Shown here: piece by piece, positions 1-7,995 of the stretch
Layout: each line of letters starts with the position of its first letter
Numbering within the stretch: the stretch's first letter is position 1
Source of the DNA: SB15 sp964557285
GTDB taxonomy: Bacteria > Chloroflexota > Anaerolineae > Aggregatilineales > J027
Assembly: GCA_964557285.1 (NCBI GenBank)
Contig: CAZKZS010000056.1
Coordinates: 1-19,717 of the forward strand
Reading direction: 5' to 3'
DNA length: 19,717 nt
Notes under the pieces: model-generated
Seen by the model: only the letters and a program-made list of their open reading frames with translations
Told to the model about the DNA's origin: nothing
Databases searched by the model: none
Program-made: the position numbers and the translations under genes

Positions 1-1
1 A

Positions 2-913
2 GGAGTCGGAGAAGCGGCGGTTGTGCCGTATTATGGCGAAACTCCGCAGCGTGTTTTAAGTTATGTTCTCAGCCCGGAAGTTCAAAAAGCCGTTGATGAC
101 TTTTCCATTGACAATTTGCAACTGCCCGCCGGAGAGTCCAGCGCGGCACGGGCGGCGGTAGACATGGCGCTGCATGATGTGTGGGGCAAACAGCAGGGGC
201 AGCCGCTTTACCGCCTGTGGGGATTGAATCTCGCCGACTGCCCGCCTATGTCCTATACCATTCCGATGGCAGATGATGAAGCCACCTACTATCAGATGCT
301 GCAAGAAAAATACAACTCTCCTCTGATTAAGCTGAAACTGGGGAGCGGAAGCCTGGAAAAAGACCTGTGGATGGTCAAAACAGCTGTCGCGGAAATGGGC
401 AGTATCCTGTGTGTGGATGCTAACAATGCCTGGACTGCTGACCAGGCGCTTGAAATTATCCCGCAGCTTATTGACCTGGGGGTGAGTTTTATTGAGCAGC
501 CCGTAGGCAGGTATGATATAGAAGGCTGGCGTAAAATTGCGTCTGCGCTGCCCAAAAACAGACCACCGCTTATCGCTGACGAATCGGTGCAGGGGGTGGA
601 AAGTATTTCCACGCTGGCAGGGATGGCCGATGGCATTAACATCAAACTGGCAAAATGCGGCGGTTTATTTGCAGCACGGCAAATGATTCGGCAGGCGCGG
701 GAACTGGGCATGAAAATCATGCTGGGGTGTATGGTTGAAACGTCGGTTGCGATTACAGCCATGTCTCATCTTGCGCCACTGGCGGATTATCTGGACTTGG
801 ACGGCAATCAGCTTTTAAAACATGACCCCTATCGTGGGTTGCGGGTGGATGAGCAGGGCAAACTAACGCTGCCGGATACCCCCGGATTAGGAGTTGTCCC
901 CCATGTTGAATGA
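2..913 (+). CDS. Dipeptide epimerase (enolase superfamily), 5'-truncated by window edge
   Basis: Enolase-superfamily enzyme that probably epimerises L-Ala-D/L-Glu or a related dipeptide in the cytoplasm, as in murein peptide recycling. The frame is open to the first base (the visible protein begins GVGEAAVVPYYGET), so about 50 N-terminal residues lie outside the window; a GTG at 23 is unlikely to be the true start. Numbered from that GTG, the barrel shows the KxK catalytic pair (K103, K105 in IKLKLG), metal ligands D132 (VDANN), E158 (IEQP) and D186 (ADES), and the second catalytic lysine K208 (NIKLAK). The late DLDG motif (258-261), after GCMVETS, is the DxD signature that separates dipeptide epimerases from muconate-lactonising enzymes. 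The 3' end overlaps lysA by 11 bases, implying co-translation and a shared role in peptide or diaminopimelate metabolism. The exact dipeptide substrate cannot be read from sequence. Confidence 0.88.
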   Translation, partial: GVGEAAVVPYYGETPQRVLSYVLSPEVQKAVDDFSIDNLQLPAGESSAARAAVDMALHDVWGKQQGQPLYRLWGLNLADCPPMSYTIPMADDEATYYQMLQEKYNSPLIKLKLGSGSLEKDLWMVKTAVAEMGSILCVDANNAWTADQALEIIPQLIDLGVSFIEQPVGRYDIEGWRKIASALPKNRPPLIADESVQGVESISTLAGMADGINIKLAKCGGLFAARQMIRQARELGMKIMLGCMVETSVAITAMSHLAPLADYLDLDGNQLLKHDPYRGLRVDEQGKLTLPDTPGLGVVPHVE

Positions 914-2177
914 AAATTTTTCCTACTGTGACGGGGTTTTGTGCTGTGATGGAGTTTCCTTAGATGCAATTGCGGAAGAAGTCGGCACACCCTTTTATGG
1001 ATACAGCGCGGCACGAATCCGCAGTAATGCCCGCCAGATTAAAGAAGCCTTTACCGCATTAAATCCAACGATTCATTACAGCCTGAAAGCCAACGCCAAC
1101 CTCAGCCTGATTCGGCTTTTGCAGGGGGAAGGCGTCGGCATGGATGCGGTCAGCGCGGGCGAAATTTATCGGGCGCTGCAAGCAGGTGTTCCGGCGGAGA
1201 ATATTGTTTTTGCGGGGGTCGGCAAAACAGCAGATGAAATTCGCTACGCGCTGGAAGCAGGAGTCGGCTGGTTTAATGTGGAAAGCGGCGGCGAACTGGC
1301 ATCCTTAAACCAACTGGCGGGGGAAATGGGCAAAACCGCAACGGTAGCGCTGCGGCTGAATCCCGATGTGCAGGCGCAAACCCATCATCATATTGCTACC
1401 GGACACGGCGGCGCAAAATTTGGCATGAGCGCGGAAACCATCAAACGCACGCTGGCGAATCGGCGCGATTTTTTGCACCTGCGGATTCAGGGACTCCATC
1501 TCCATATCGGCAGCCAGTTGGGGCAGGTGGATGCGACGGTAGAAGCGGTCAAACGCGCTCAGGCACTGGCCGAACCCTATTCGGATATTCGCACGCTGAA
1601 TATCGGCGGTGGTTTTCCTGTACCCTATACCGAAAATGACCACTATCCCACGCCGCAGGAGTTTGCGAATGTGCTTGTGCCTCTGCTGCACGGCTGGAAT
1701 GTCAAACTTGAGCCGGGGCGGTTTATCGTTGCCAATACGGGGGTGCTGGTGATTTCGACCCTGTACATCAAAATTCAGGAGGGCAGGCGGTTCATTATTA
1801 CGGATGGCAGCATGACCGAACTCATCCGGCCTGCCCTGTATGAGGCGGAACATCCGGTGTATTCGGTGCGGCAGTCAGATGAGCCAGCCGCCGAAGCAAT
1901 GGTCGTTGGGCCGGTATGCGAATCAGCGGATATGCTCAGCCGGAACGCGGTTTTGCCGCCGCTTGAACCCGGCGCACGGCTGGCGGTGATGATGGCCGGA
2001 GCGTATGGCATGGTCATGGCTTCCAATTACAACATGCGAACCCGCCCGCCAGAAGTGCTGGTTGAAAATGGAAGCTGGCGGGTCATCCGCCGCCGCGAGA
2101 CCTGGCAGGATTTGGTTCAGTTTGAGCAGAATCTCCCCCTTTTGGGAGAGAGACTTTCTGATGAATCTCCTCTATAG
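903..2177 (+). CDS. lysA: Diaminopimelate decarboxylase
   Basis: PLP-dependent fold-III decarboxylase converting meso-diaminopimelate to L-lysine, the last step of lysine synthesis. The predicted 424 residues are usual for LysA. Visible motifs are the PLP lysine K62 (HYSLKANAN), HIGSQ (201-205), the glycine loop GGGFP (235-239), EPGR (270-273), the active-site cysteine C339 in GPVCES, and Y368 in AGAYGMVMASNYN. The ATG at 903 is chosen over an upstream TTG (894) because AGGAG at 889-893 sits nine bases before it. It overlaps the preceding epimerase gene by 11 bases, so the two are probably translationally coupled. No terminator is visible before the following ABC gene 70 bases away. Ornithine/arginine decarboxylases share the fold, but the CES motif and the AGAYG block favour LysA. 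Confidence 0.95.
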   Translation: MLNENFSYCDGVLCCDGVSLDAIAEEVGTPFYGYSAARIRSNARQIKEAFTALNPTIHYSLKANANLSLIRLLQGEGVGMDAVSAGEIYRALQAGVPAENIVFAGVGKTADEIRYALEAGVGWFNVESGGELASLNQLAGEMGKTATVALRLNPDVQAQTHHHIATGHGGAKFGMSAETIKRTLANRRDFLHLRIQGLHLHIGSQLGQVDATVEAVKRAQALAEPYSDIRTLNIGGGFPVPYTENDHYPTPQEFANVLVPLLHGWNVKLEPGRFIVANTGVLVISTLYIKIQEGRRFIITDGSMTELIRPALYEAEHPVYSVRQSDEPAAEAMVVGPVCESADMLSRNAVLPPLEPGARLAVMMAGAYGMVMASNYNMRTRPPEVLVENGSWRVIRRRETWQDLVQFEQNLPLLGERLSDESPL

Positions 2178-2247
2178 TCAGAGAAGTAGCAACCCGAACA
2201 GAACTGCACACGTATACACTGTGAAAGAAAAAATGAGGAGGAGGCAC

Positions 2248-3003
2248 ATGACTGAACCCTTTATCCGTGTTAAAAATCTGGTGAAAACCTATGCAACCCC
2301 CGCTGGACCGTTGAATATTCTGCGCGGGGTTGATCTGGAAGTGCATAAAGGTGACTTTATCGCGCTGATTGGTCCCTCTGGCAGTGGTAAAACTACCTTT
2401 CTCAACATGCTCACGGCGATTGATACCCCCAGCAGTGGGGAGATTACGGTTGATGGGGTCAATATTACCCAGGCGCCGCAGCGCAAACTCACCAAATGGC
2501 GGGCAAAAAATATCGGCATCGTGTTCCAGTTTTTCCAACTGCTGCCGACCCTGACCGTACTGGAAAATGTGATGGCGCCGATGGATTTTGCCAATGTCTG
2601 GAAACCCGGTGAACGCAAACAGCGTGCGATGGATATTCTTGACCGTTTTGGCATCAAAGATCAGGCGCATAAAACACCGGATATGCTTTCCGGCGGTCAG
2701 CAGCAGCGTGTCGCGCTGGCGCGGGCGCTGGCGAACAATCCGAAGCTGGTGGTCGGTGATGAACCTACAGGCAACCTTGACCGGATGAGCGCCAAAAATG
2801 TGTTTAATGCGTTTAAGGAAATGGCTGACCAGGGTTCAACCGTGATTATCGTGACGCATGACCGCGAACTGGTGCAGAATGTCCCTAAAATCTTCGAGTT
2901 AAGCGACGGCATGATTGGCCGCACCACGCTGGAAGCCGCCGCCCGCCGTCGTACTCAGGAACTCCAGGCGCTGCGTCTGGCACACGCGACTAAGGAGGGC
3001 TAA
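2248..3003 (+). CDS. ABC transporter ATP-binding protein (LolD/MacB type), first of a pair
   Basis: Cytoplasmic ATPase subunit of a LolD/MacB/FtsE-type ABC system, 251 residues. Motifs in order: Walker A GPSGSGKTT (42-50), Q-loop Q94 in VFQFFQLLP, signature LSGGQ (147-151), Walker B with D171 and E172 in VVGDEPTGNLD, and switch histidine H204. The insertion after the Q-loop and the PTGNLD sequence are typical of this subfamily, which works with FtsX/MacB-like permeases to extrude lipoproteins, peptides or drugs or to act as a mechanotransmitter. The ATG at 2248 has a very strong purine Shine-Dalgarno (GAGGAGGAGG) just upstream; the reading frame is open further left, into lysA, but has no better start. 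The C-terminal ~25 residues are basic and alanine-rich. It lies four bases before a paralogous ATPase. No permease gene is seen in the window, so the cargo is unknown. Confidence 0.9.
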   Translation: MTEPFIRVKNLVKTYATPAGPLNILRGVDLEVHKGDFIALIGPSGSGKTTFLNMLTAIDTPSSGEITVDGVNITQAPQRKLTKWRAKNIGIVFQFFQLLPTLTVLENVMAPMDFANVWKPGERKQRAMDILDRFGIKDQAHKTPDMLSGGQQQRVALARALANNPKLVVGDEPTGNLDRMSAKNVFNAFKEMADQGSTVIIVTHDRELVQNVPKIFELSDGMIGRTTLEAAARRRTQELQALRLAHATKEG

Positions 3004-3007
3004 GACC

Positions 3008-3730
3008 ATGAACAACGGAAAAAATAACAAACCTCTGATTGCGCTGGAAAATGTGCGAAAAGTATATAAAACCAAAGCCGGCCCTCTGGAAGTTCTGAAA
3101 GGCGTGAGCTTTAACGTTAACGCGGGGGAATTTGTGGCGATTGTGGGACCTTCGGGCAGTGGCAAAAGTACCCTCATCAACATGATTACCGGAATTGACC
3201 GCCCGACGGATGGTGAAGTGTATGTGGCAGGCGAACGCCTGACCTCCATGGGCGAGAATCAGGTCGCCAAGTGGCGCGGCAAAAATGTGGGAGTGGTGTT
3301 CCAGTTTTTCCAACTGCTGCCAACCCTGACTGTTCTGGAAAACGTGATGATGCCCATGAACTACGTTGGTACGTACAAAGGGGAGCGCAAAGAACGCGCC
3401 ATGCAGCTTCTGGAACTGGTTGATTTACCTGAGGTGGCGCATAAATATCCAAGCCAAATTTCCGGCGGTCAGCAGCAGCGTGCAGCTATCGCCCGCGCTC
3501 TAGCCAATGACCCGCCCCTGATTGTGGGGGATGAACCAACGGGCAACCTGGATACTATTTCTGCGGGTATTATGTTTGCCCTGTTTGAAGAACTGGTTTC
3601 CAATGGAAAAACAATTGTCATGGTCACGCATGATAAAGATTTAGCGGGGCAAATTCCGCGTGTGGTCGAAGTGCGTGACGGGCGTATTCTCAGCGAAGAT
3701 GATGTTGACCAGCGATTAGTACAGCGCTAA
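3008..3730 (+). CDS. ABC transporter ATP-binding protein (LolD/MacB type), second of a pair
   Basis: Second LolD/MacB-type ATPase, 240 residues, clearly paralogous to its upstream neighbour: both contain the identical stretch VVFQFFQLLPTLTVLENVM apart from its first residue. Walker A is GPSGSGKST (47-55), Q-loop Q99, signature ISGGQ (151-155), Walker B D175/E176, H-loop H208. The ATG at 3008 is preceded by AAGGAGGG (2992-2999) at good spacing, four bases after the previous stop. All catalytic residues are present in both, so either two homodimeric ATPases or one heterodimer is possible; the tandem arrangement with similar length makes a heterodimer or two related exporters plausible (inference). 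A STAS-domain gene follows after 11 bases. The substrate is not identifiable here. Confidence 0.9.
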   Translation: MNNGKNNKPLIALENVRKVYKTKAGPLEVLKGVSFNVNAGEFVAIVGPSGSGKSTLINMITGIDRPTDGEVYVAGERLTSMGENQVAKWRGKNVGVVFQFFQLLPTLTVLENVMMPMNYVGTYKGERKERAMQLLELVDLPEVAHKYPSQISGGQQQRAAIARALANDPPLIVGDEPTGNLDTISAGIMFALFEELVSNGKTIVMVTHDKDLAGQIPRVVEVRDGRILSEDDVDQRLVQR

Positions 3731-3741
3731 AGGAGCATGGG

Positions 3742-4074
3742 GTGGAAATTGTCGAACGTGACGAAAGCGGTGTCAGCATATTTGTCCTGACCGGACGGGT
3801 AGACAGCAGTGGTGCGGTTGAACTCGACACGGTGCTGCACCGGGCTGCCGCCGAAGGCAAACATAACATGATTCTGGAAATGTCTGGGGTCGCTTATATG
3901 AACAGCGCCGGACTGCGGATTCTGGCTGATGTAATGAGTACCAATCGGGAACACGGCGGCGATTTGCGTCTGGTCGGTTTAAATGACCGGGTGCGCCGTG
4001 TGTTTGAAATCATTGGCTTCGATAAATTTTTCCGCGTCTACAACACCGTTCTGGAAGCCATGGAGGGCTTCTAA
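3742..4074 (+). CDS. STAS-domain protein, anti-sigma-factor antagonist-like
   Basis: Single STAS domain of 110 residues resembling SpoIIAA/RsbV. The conserved block MSGVAYMNSAGLRIL (47-61) carries the serine (S55) that in the family is phosphorylated by an anti-sigma kinase; the unphosphorylated form binds the kinase and frees the sigma factor. Start is GTG at 3742, with AGGAG at 3731-3735 six bases before it; an ATG at 3737 is out of frame. The gene follows the ABC ATPase pair after 11 bases and is followed by a hairpin terminator, so it appears to end the ABC operon. No kinase, phosphatase or sigma gene is nearby. An alternative is an MlaB-like accessory STAS protein of an ABC transporter; the ATPases are not MlaF-like and the NSAGLR motif fits the RsbV family better. 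Confidence 0.85.
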   Translation: MEIVERDESGVSIFVLTGRVDSSGAVELDTVLHRAAAEGKHNMILEMSGVAYMNSAGLRILADVMSTNREHGGDLRLVGLNDRVRRVFEIIGFDKFFRVYNTVLEAMEGF

Positions 4075-4090
4075 GCCGCACTCCTCACCG

Positions 4091-4124
4091 CAGGCGGCGG
4101 GCGTTACACCTGGCCGCCTGTTTT
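4091..4124 (+). terminator. Rho-independent terminator after the STAS gene
   Basis: CAGGCGGC (4091-4098) pairs perfectly with GCCGCCTG (4113-4120) across a 14-base loop, followed directly by TTTT. It lies 17 bases after the STAS stop codon and before a separate promoter, so it probably ends the ABC-STAS transcript. Confidence 0.65.
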
Positions 4125-4132
4125 ATCTCCGC

Positions 4133-4161
4133 TTTTCATCAGGCGGCCAATTGATTACAAT
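4133..4161 (+). promoter_or_regulatory. Candidate sigma-70-type promoter for the glycosyltransferase
   Basis: TTTTCA (4133-4138), 17-base spacer, TACAAT (4156-4161): four of six and five of six matches to consensus. Placed 29 bases before the glycosyltransferase ATG and after the STAS terminator. Predicted from sequence only. Confidence 0.4.
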
Positions 4162-4189
4162 CCTGCCGCCAGTAGATGCGATTGTGTGA

Positions 4190-4897
4190 ATGAAACTCTC
4201 CATTATTATTCCGATTTATAACGAAGAAAGCACTATTGCCGAAGTGCTGCGCCGGGTGCGGGAAGTGCGGCTAGAAGGCATTGAAAAAGAAATCATTGTG
4301 GTGAATGACGGATCAACCGACAGCAGCAAGGAAATTATTGGCCGCGAAATCGAACCCTATCAACATCAGATTTTGGCGCATCATTCCCTGATCAATCTGG
4401 GCAAAGGGGTAGCGGTACGCTCCGGTTTTGAACTGGCTACTGGTGATATTATCATTATTCAGGATGCTGACCTTGAGCTTGACCCGAATGAGTATTCCTC
4501 ACTGCTTGCGCCCCTGCTAGCAGGGGAAACCTCCGTCGTTTATGGGTCGCGTTTTTTGAGGCAGAATGAAAAAATCTCACGGTATACCCGTCTGGGCAAC
4601 CACATCACGACCACGATTGCTAACCTGCTTTTTGGGGCGAATCTAACAGATATGCACACTGCTTATAAAGTGTTTCGTGCAGATGTGATTCAAAATCTCC
4701 GGCTGAAGGCCAACCGCTTTGAAATTGACCCCGAAATTACGGCGCGAGTCCTGCAATCCGGTCAAAAAATTGTTGAGATTCCTATTGGCTATAACCCGCG
4801 TACCCCCGCCGAAGGTAAAAAAGTGTCGTGGCGCGATGGTATTATTGCCATTTTAACCCTGCTGCGTTGTTTTTTGACTCCGCCTTCTAAAAAATAA
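4190..4897 (+). CDS. Family 2 glycosyltransferase (DPM/dolichyl- or undecaprenyl-phosphate sugar synthase-like)
   Basis: Cytoplasmic-face GT-A glycosyltransferase, 235 residues, of the group that moves a sugar from a nucleotide donor to a polyprenyl phosphate. Motifs: SIIIPIYNEE at the N terminus (4-13), NDGSTD (39-44), the metal-binding DAD (D92, D94) in IIQDADLELDP, YGSRF, and the acceptor-side region around TDMHTAYKVFRADV. There are no C-terminal membrane helices, so it is the soluble short form. Start is ATG 4190; the protein begins directly with the conserved N-terminal strand, although no Shine-Dalgarno is evident. It stands alone between a terminator upstream and the phoB leader downstream, so its functional partners are not shown by context. 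The sugar and lipid acceptor are unknown. Confidence 0.88.
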   Translation: MKLSIIIPIYNEESTIAEVLRRVREVRLEGIEKEIIVVNDGSTDSSKEIIGREIEPYQHQILAHHSLINLGKGVAVRSGFELATGDIIIIQDADLELDPNEYSSLLAPLLAGETSVVYGSRFLRQNEKISRYTRLGNHITTTIANLLFGANLTDMHTAYKVFRADVIQNLRLKANRFEIDPEITARVLQSGQKIVEIPIGYNPRTPAEGKKVSWRDGIIAILTLLRCFLTPPSKK

Positions 4898-4936
4898 TCC
4901 TCACAAAAATCAATGTTTGCGTCTTGCGAGAGTCCT

Positions 4937-4954
4937 GGTTTAGGATAGGTTTAG
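4937..4954 (+). promoter_or_regulatory. Candidate PhoB box (direct repeat) in the phoB leader
   Basis: GGTTTAG occurs at 4937-4943 and 4948-4954, an 11-base direct repeat, 23 bases before the phoB ATG. The second copy is followed by CG, as in the similar repeat upstream of pstS (6828-6843). PhoB-family regulators bind direct repeats with one helical-turn period; assignment here is inference from position and the shared motif. Confidence 0.45.
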
Positions 4955-4977
4955 CGAATCAAAAGCTGAGGAAATCC

Positions 4978-5658
4978 ATGAGCAAAAAGGTTTTACTGGT
5001 TGAAGATGATTCCACCATGCGGAAAACGCTGGTATATAACCTTGAAAAAGAAGGCTATACGGTCGTTCAGACTGGAGATGGGCCGGAAGCGCTGGAACTT
5101 GCCCGCGAACATACGCCGGATTTAGTGGTGCTGGATATTATGCTACCGAATCTGGATGGGCTGTCCATCTGCCGGATTTTGCGGAACGAGTCGGATGTGC
5201 CGATTGTGATGCTCACTGCCCGCGATAGTGAAGTTGACCGGATTGTGGGGTTGGAAATTGGCGCGGATGATTACATTGTGAAGCCGTTTAGTCTGGGGGA
5301 GTTTCTGGCGCGGGTGCGGGCGGTACTGCGGCGAGCGCCCTCCACTCATGCCGTGACCGACCAACTTGAATCCAGCGATTTAAAACTGGATTTAATTGGT
5401 CGAAAAGCAACCCGCGACACGGAAGAACTGCGCCTGACTCACAAAGAATTCGATCTGCTGGCGATGCTCATGCGGAACAAAGGGGCGGTGCTTTCTCGTG
5501 ATTTGCTGCTGGAACGGGTGTGGGGATACGAATACAGTGGTGAAACCAAAACCGTCGATGTGCATGTGCGCTGGCTGCGTGAAAAAATCGAAGACGACCC
5601 CTCTCAACCGCGCCGGATTGTGACCGTGCGAGGGGTGGGGTATCGGTTTGAGGGATAA
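4978..5658 (+). CDS. phoB: OmpR/PhoB-family response regulator (phosphate regulon)
   Basis: DNA-binding response regulator of 226 residues. The receiver (about 1-120) has the acidic pair E9-D10-D11, phosphoacceptor D53 (VVLDIMLP), T80 and K102 (VKPF), so it should be phosphorylatable. The C-terminal winged helix (about 130-225) has LTHKEFDLL, the recognition region KTVDVHVRWLREKI and the VRGVGYRF wing. ATG 4978 is chosen because GAGGA lies at 4969-4973 and the receiver begins at once; an upstream in-frame ATG at 4924 would add an uncharacteristic 18 residues. It is two bases from its cognate kinase gene and followed by pstSCAB, which is why the phosphate-regulon name is preferred over other OmpR regulators. 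A repeat in its own leader suggests autoregulation. Confidence 0.88.
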   Translation: MSKKVLLVEDDSTMRKTLVYNLEKEGYTVVQTGDGPEALELAREHTPDLVVLDIMLPNLDGLSICRILRNESDVPIVMLTARDSEVDRIVGLEIGADDYIVKPFSLGEFLARVRAVLRRAPSTHAVTDQLESSDLKLDLIGRKATRDTEELRLTHKEFDLLAMLMRNKGAVLSRDLLLERVWGYEYSGETKTVDVHVRWLREKIEDDPSQPRRIVTVRGVGYRFEG

Positions 5659-5660
5659 AC

Positions 5661-6833
5661 ATGGAGGTGGTTCTGGGCGGACTCGTGCTGCTGGCGGTTG
5701 GATTTGCTGCCGGAATGTTCTATGCACGCGCCGAACTCCGTATTCTGGGAAAACGCATTTCGCAGCTTACGGATGATAAACGAAAACTGTTAGATAAACT
5801 TGATCAGGCTTCTCATCTGCGTGACCAGTTGATCAGCATTTCTCAGGATGCCCTCCTTGTCTGCCAGCCGGAAGGAGAGCATCGTATCCTTTTTACCAAT
5901 CCTGCCGCCGAAAAATTATTTGGATACGGCCTGCTCAATAAACCTGTAACCTCTGTCACGCAGCACGACGACTTGAATATGCTGCTCACGGAAATTTACA
6001 GTCCTGACGAAGGGGATCTTGAGCAGCTTGTGGAATTTAAAGGCCGGATGCTGCGGGCGCGGGTGGCTACCCTGACGGAACTGGAAAAACCCGTCCAGGT
6101 ACTTACGCTGCGGGATGAAACCGAATTTATTCGTCTGATGCGGGCGCGGCGGGAAATGGTCGCCAATATTTCTCATGAACTTCGCACCCCCATTACCGCT
6201 ATCAGTCTGATTGTCGATACGTTATTAGGGGATGAAAGCGCTGTTAAAAAGTCCAAAACACGCAAGATGATTAAAAATATCAAGCGGCAGATTGACCATC
6301 TGGCGCAGCTTGTTCAGGAAATGCGCGACCTATCGCTGATTGAATCCGGTCAGATGCCCGTGAAACTCATGCCAACCCCGCTTTTACCGATTGTGCAGGC
6401 CAGCATCGACCCTCTGCTGTCGCTGAGCGAAGATAAGCAGCAAACGATTTCAGTCGCTGTGCTGGAGGACTGCATGGTACTGGCCGACTTTCAGCAGGTG
6501 CAGCGCGTGATTAAAAATATCGTTCATAATGCCATCAAATTTGCCCCTGCTGGCGGTTCGATTAAAGTCAATGCGGCTGTTGCGGAAAACTGCGAAGAAG
6601 TTACCCTGTCTATCTGGAATAATGGCCCCGGGATTCTTGACGAACACTTACCACGTATTTTTGAACGGTTTTATCAGGCGGATAAAGCCCGCAGTGACGG
6701 AACAGGATTAGGGCTGGCAATTGCACGGCATATTATTCTCTCGCACGGTGGGCGAATCTGGGCAGAAAGCACCCTCCATGAAGGCACGACTTTTTTCTTT
6801 ACCCTCCCCCTGGCAGAAAATCTTTCTGTTTAA
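5661..6833 (+). CDS. phoR: Sensor histidine kinase (phosphate regulon)
   Basis: Membrane-anchored kinase of 390 residues. One N-terminal transmembrane segment (about 3-22) is followed by a short coiled segment (30-60) and a PAS domain (about 60-155), with no sizeable extracytoplasmic domain, as in PhoR proteins that sense through the Pst complex. The HisKA box has H172 in NISHELRTP; the ATPase domain has the N box (N290 in NIVHNAIKFAP), the NGPG loop (321-324), FERFYQ and GTGLGLA (347-353). All catalytic motifs are intact. The ATG at 5661 sits two bases after the phoB stop with GAGGGA as ribosome site. The 3' end overlaps part of the repeated sequence proposed as operator for pstS. Confidence 0.9.
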   Translation: MEVVLGGLVLLAVGFAAGMFYARAELRILGKRISQLTDDKRKLLDKLDQASHLRDQLISISQDALLVCQPEGEHRILFTNPAAEKLFGYGLLNKPVTSVTQHDDLNMLLTEIYSPDEGDLEQLVEFKGRMLRARVATLTELEKPVQVLTLRDETEFIRLMRARREMVANISHELRTPITAISLIVDTLLGDESAVKKSKTRKMIKNIKRQIDHLAQLVQEMRDLSLIESGQMPVKLMPTPLLPIVQASIDPLLSLSEDKQQTISVAVLEDCMVLADFQQVQRVIKNIVHNAIKFAPAGGSIKVNAAVAENCEEVTLSIWNNGPGILDEHLPRIFERFYQADKARSDGTGLGLAIARHIILSHGGRIWAESTLHEGTTFFFTLPLAENLSV

Positions 6834-6866
6834 AGAAGTTTAACGCTTCTATTACCAAAGGTTAAA
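6828..6866 (+). promoter_or_regulatory. Candidate PhoB-box cluster upstream of pstS
   Basis: GTTTAA at 6828-6833 and 6838-6843 form a direct repeat with 10-base period, the second followed by CG as in the phoB leader; a related GTTAAA lies at 6861-6866 and another GTTTAAAG at 6896-6903. The first copy contains the phoR stop codon. Position before pstS and similarity to 4937-4954 support a phosphate-responsive operator; no clear -10 hexamer could be assigned. Confidence 0.42.
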
Positions 6867-6932
6867 TGCAACTTAGGGGTAGTTTTATCTGCGTCGTTTA
6901 AAGTTCCTTTGGATACTAAAAGGGAATTTAGG

Positions 6933-7985
6933 ATGCAGAAAACAAATCGTATGTGGGTAAGCGTGGTTCTGGCACTTGTCCTGCTTATGCCTGTGATGGG
7001 CGTGATGGCACAAGAAGCTACCGAAGAACCAGTGTCAGAAACCGTCGAACTGCCGGAAGTTGACCTGCTTTCCGTCACAGGGGACATTATCACCGCCGGA
7101 AGTTCCACTGTTTACCCCCTTAGCACCCGCATGGCTGAACGTTTTGAAGAAGAAGGTTACATAGACACCATCACCGTTGACAGCATTGGCACAGGGGCGG
7201 GTTTTGAGCGTTTTTGTGTGAACGCAGAAATTGATATTGCCAACGCCAGCCGCGCCATTAAAGAAGATGAAATCGCTGCCTGCCAGGAAAACGGTCGTGA
7301 ACCCGTTGAATTTCGGGTAGGGACGGATGCGCTGGCTATTGTGGTGAGCGCTGAAAATGATTTTGTGGACGGCCTGACGATTGACCAACTGGGGCGTATT
7401 TTTGGCGGCGAATATACCACCTGGGATCAGGTCAACCCGGACTGGCCTGCTACCCCGATTGTGTTGTTCAGCCCCGGCACGGACAGCGGCACGTTTGATT
7501 ATTTCGTTGAAGTTGTGATGCGTCCGTATGCCGAAGATGTGCTGGGAGTGGTGAACGATGAAGCCACTGAGGACAATGAAATTGCAGTTGCGGCAGAAGC
7601 GGCTATTTTAGGCGTAGAGGGTACGCAGTTCAGCGAAAACGACAATGTGCTGGTCGAAGGGGTGCAGGGCGACCCCAACGCGATTGGCTACTTCGGTTTT
7701 GCCTACTATGAAGAAAATGCCGACGTGATTCGGGTTATTCCGGTTGAAGGTGTTGAACCAAATGAAACGACTGCCGAATCCGGTGAGTACCCTCTGGCGC
7801 GTCCGTTGTTCATCTACTCCGATGCCACCATTATGCAGGAAAAACCACAGGTCGCCGCATTTATCAACTTTTACCTGACCACCGTCAATGATGAAATTTT
7901 AAGCGTAGGGTACTTTCCTGCCAGTGACGAGGCCCTGAATCAGGCTCGCCAGAACTGGCTGGCAGCCATGGGATTGACCGAATAA
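6933..7985 (+). CDS. pstS: Phosphate ABC transporter substrate-binding protein
   Basis: Extracytoplasmic phosphate-binding protein feeding the PstCAB transporter; 350 residues. Residues 1-26 form a classical signal peptide (basic start, hydrophobic core, VMA before QEA) with no lipobox cysteine, so the protein is either released or held by other means, unlike PstS lipoproteins of Firmicutes. Phosphate-contacting loops are visible: AGSSTVYPL (55-63), GTGAGFERF (86-94), DIANASR (101-107) and PGTDSGTFDYF (181-191). The mature protein starts with an acidic, threonine-rich linker (about 27-48). ATG 6933 has AGGGA upstream; a TTG at 6909 would add an unlikely eight residues before the signal. It heads the pst operon, behind candidate PhoB boxes, and is separated from pstC by a hairpin, an arrangement that would give more binding protein than permease. 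Confidence 0.95.
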   Translation: MQKTNRMWVSVVLALVLLMPVMGVMAQEATEEPVSETVELPEVDLLSVTGDIITAGSSTVYPLSTRMAERFEEEGYIDTITVDSIGTGAGFERFCVNAEIDIANASRAIKEDEIAACQENGREPVEFRVGTDALAIVVSAENDFVDGLTIDQLGRIFGGEYTTWDQVNPDWPATPIVLFSPGTDSGTFDYFVEVVMRPYAEDVLGVVNDEATEDNEIAVAAEAAILGVEGTQFSENDNVLVEGVQGDPNAIGYFGFAYYEENADVIRVIPVEGVEPNETTAESGEYPLARPLFIYSDATIMQEKPQVAAFINFYLTTVNDEILSVGYFPASDEALNQARQNWLAAMGLTE

Positions 7986-7995
7986 TTTACGTTAG

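Noticed and set aside
1305..1853. 182-codon minus-strand frame
   Set aside because: Shadow of lysA, which carries all catalytic motifs on the + strand.
3008..3730. Second ABC ATPase as a repeat of the first caused by misassembly
   Set aside because: Only short stretches are identical; the DNA differs throughout and the termini are different.
4978..6833. Two-component pair as a generic non-phosphate system
   Set aside because: Direct adjacency to pstSCAB and the shared repeat in both leaders make the phosphate assignment much more likely, though sensor specificity cannot be read from sequence.
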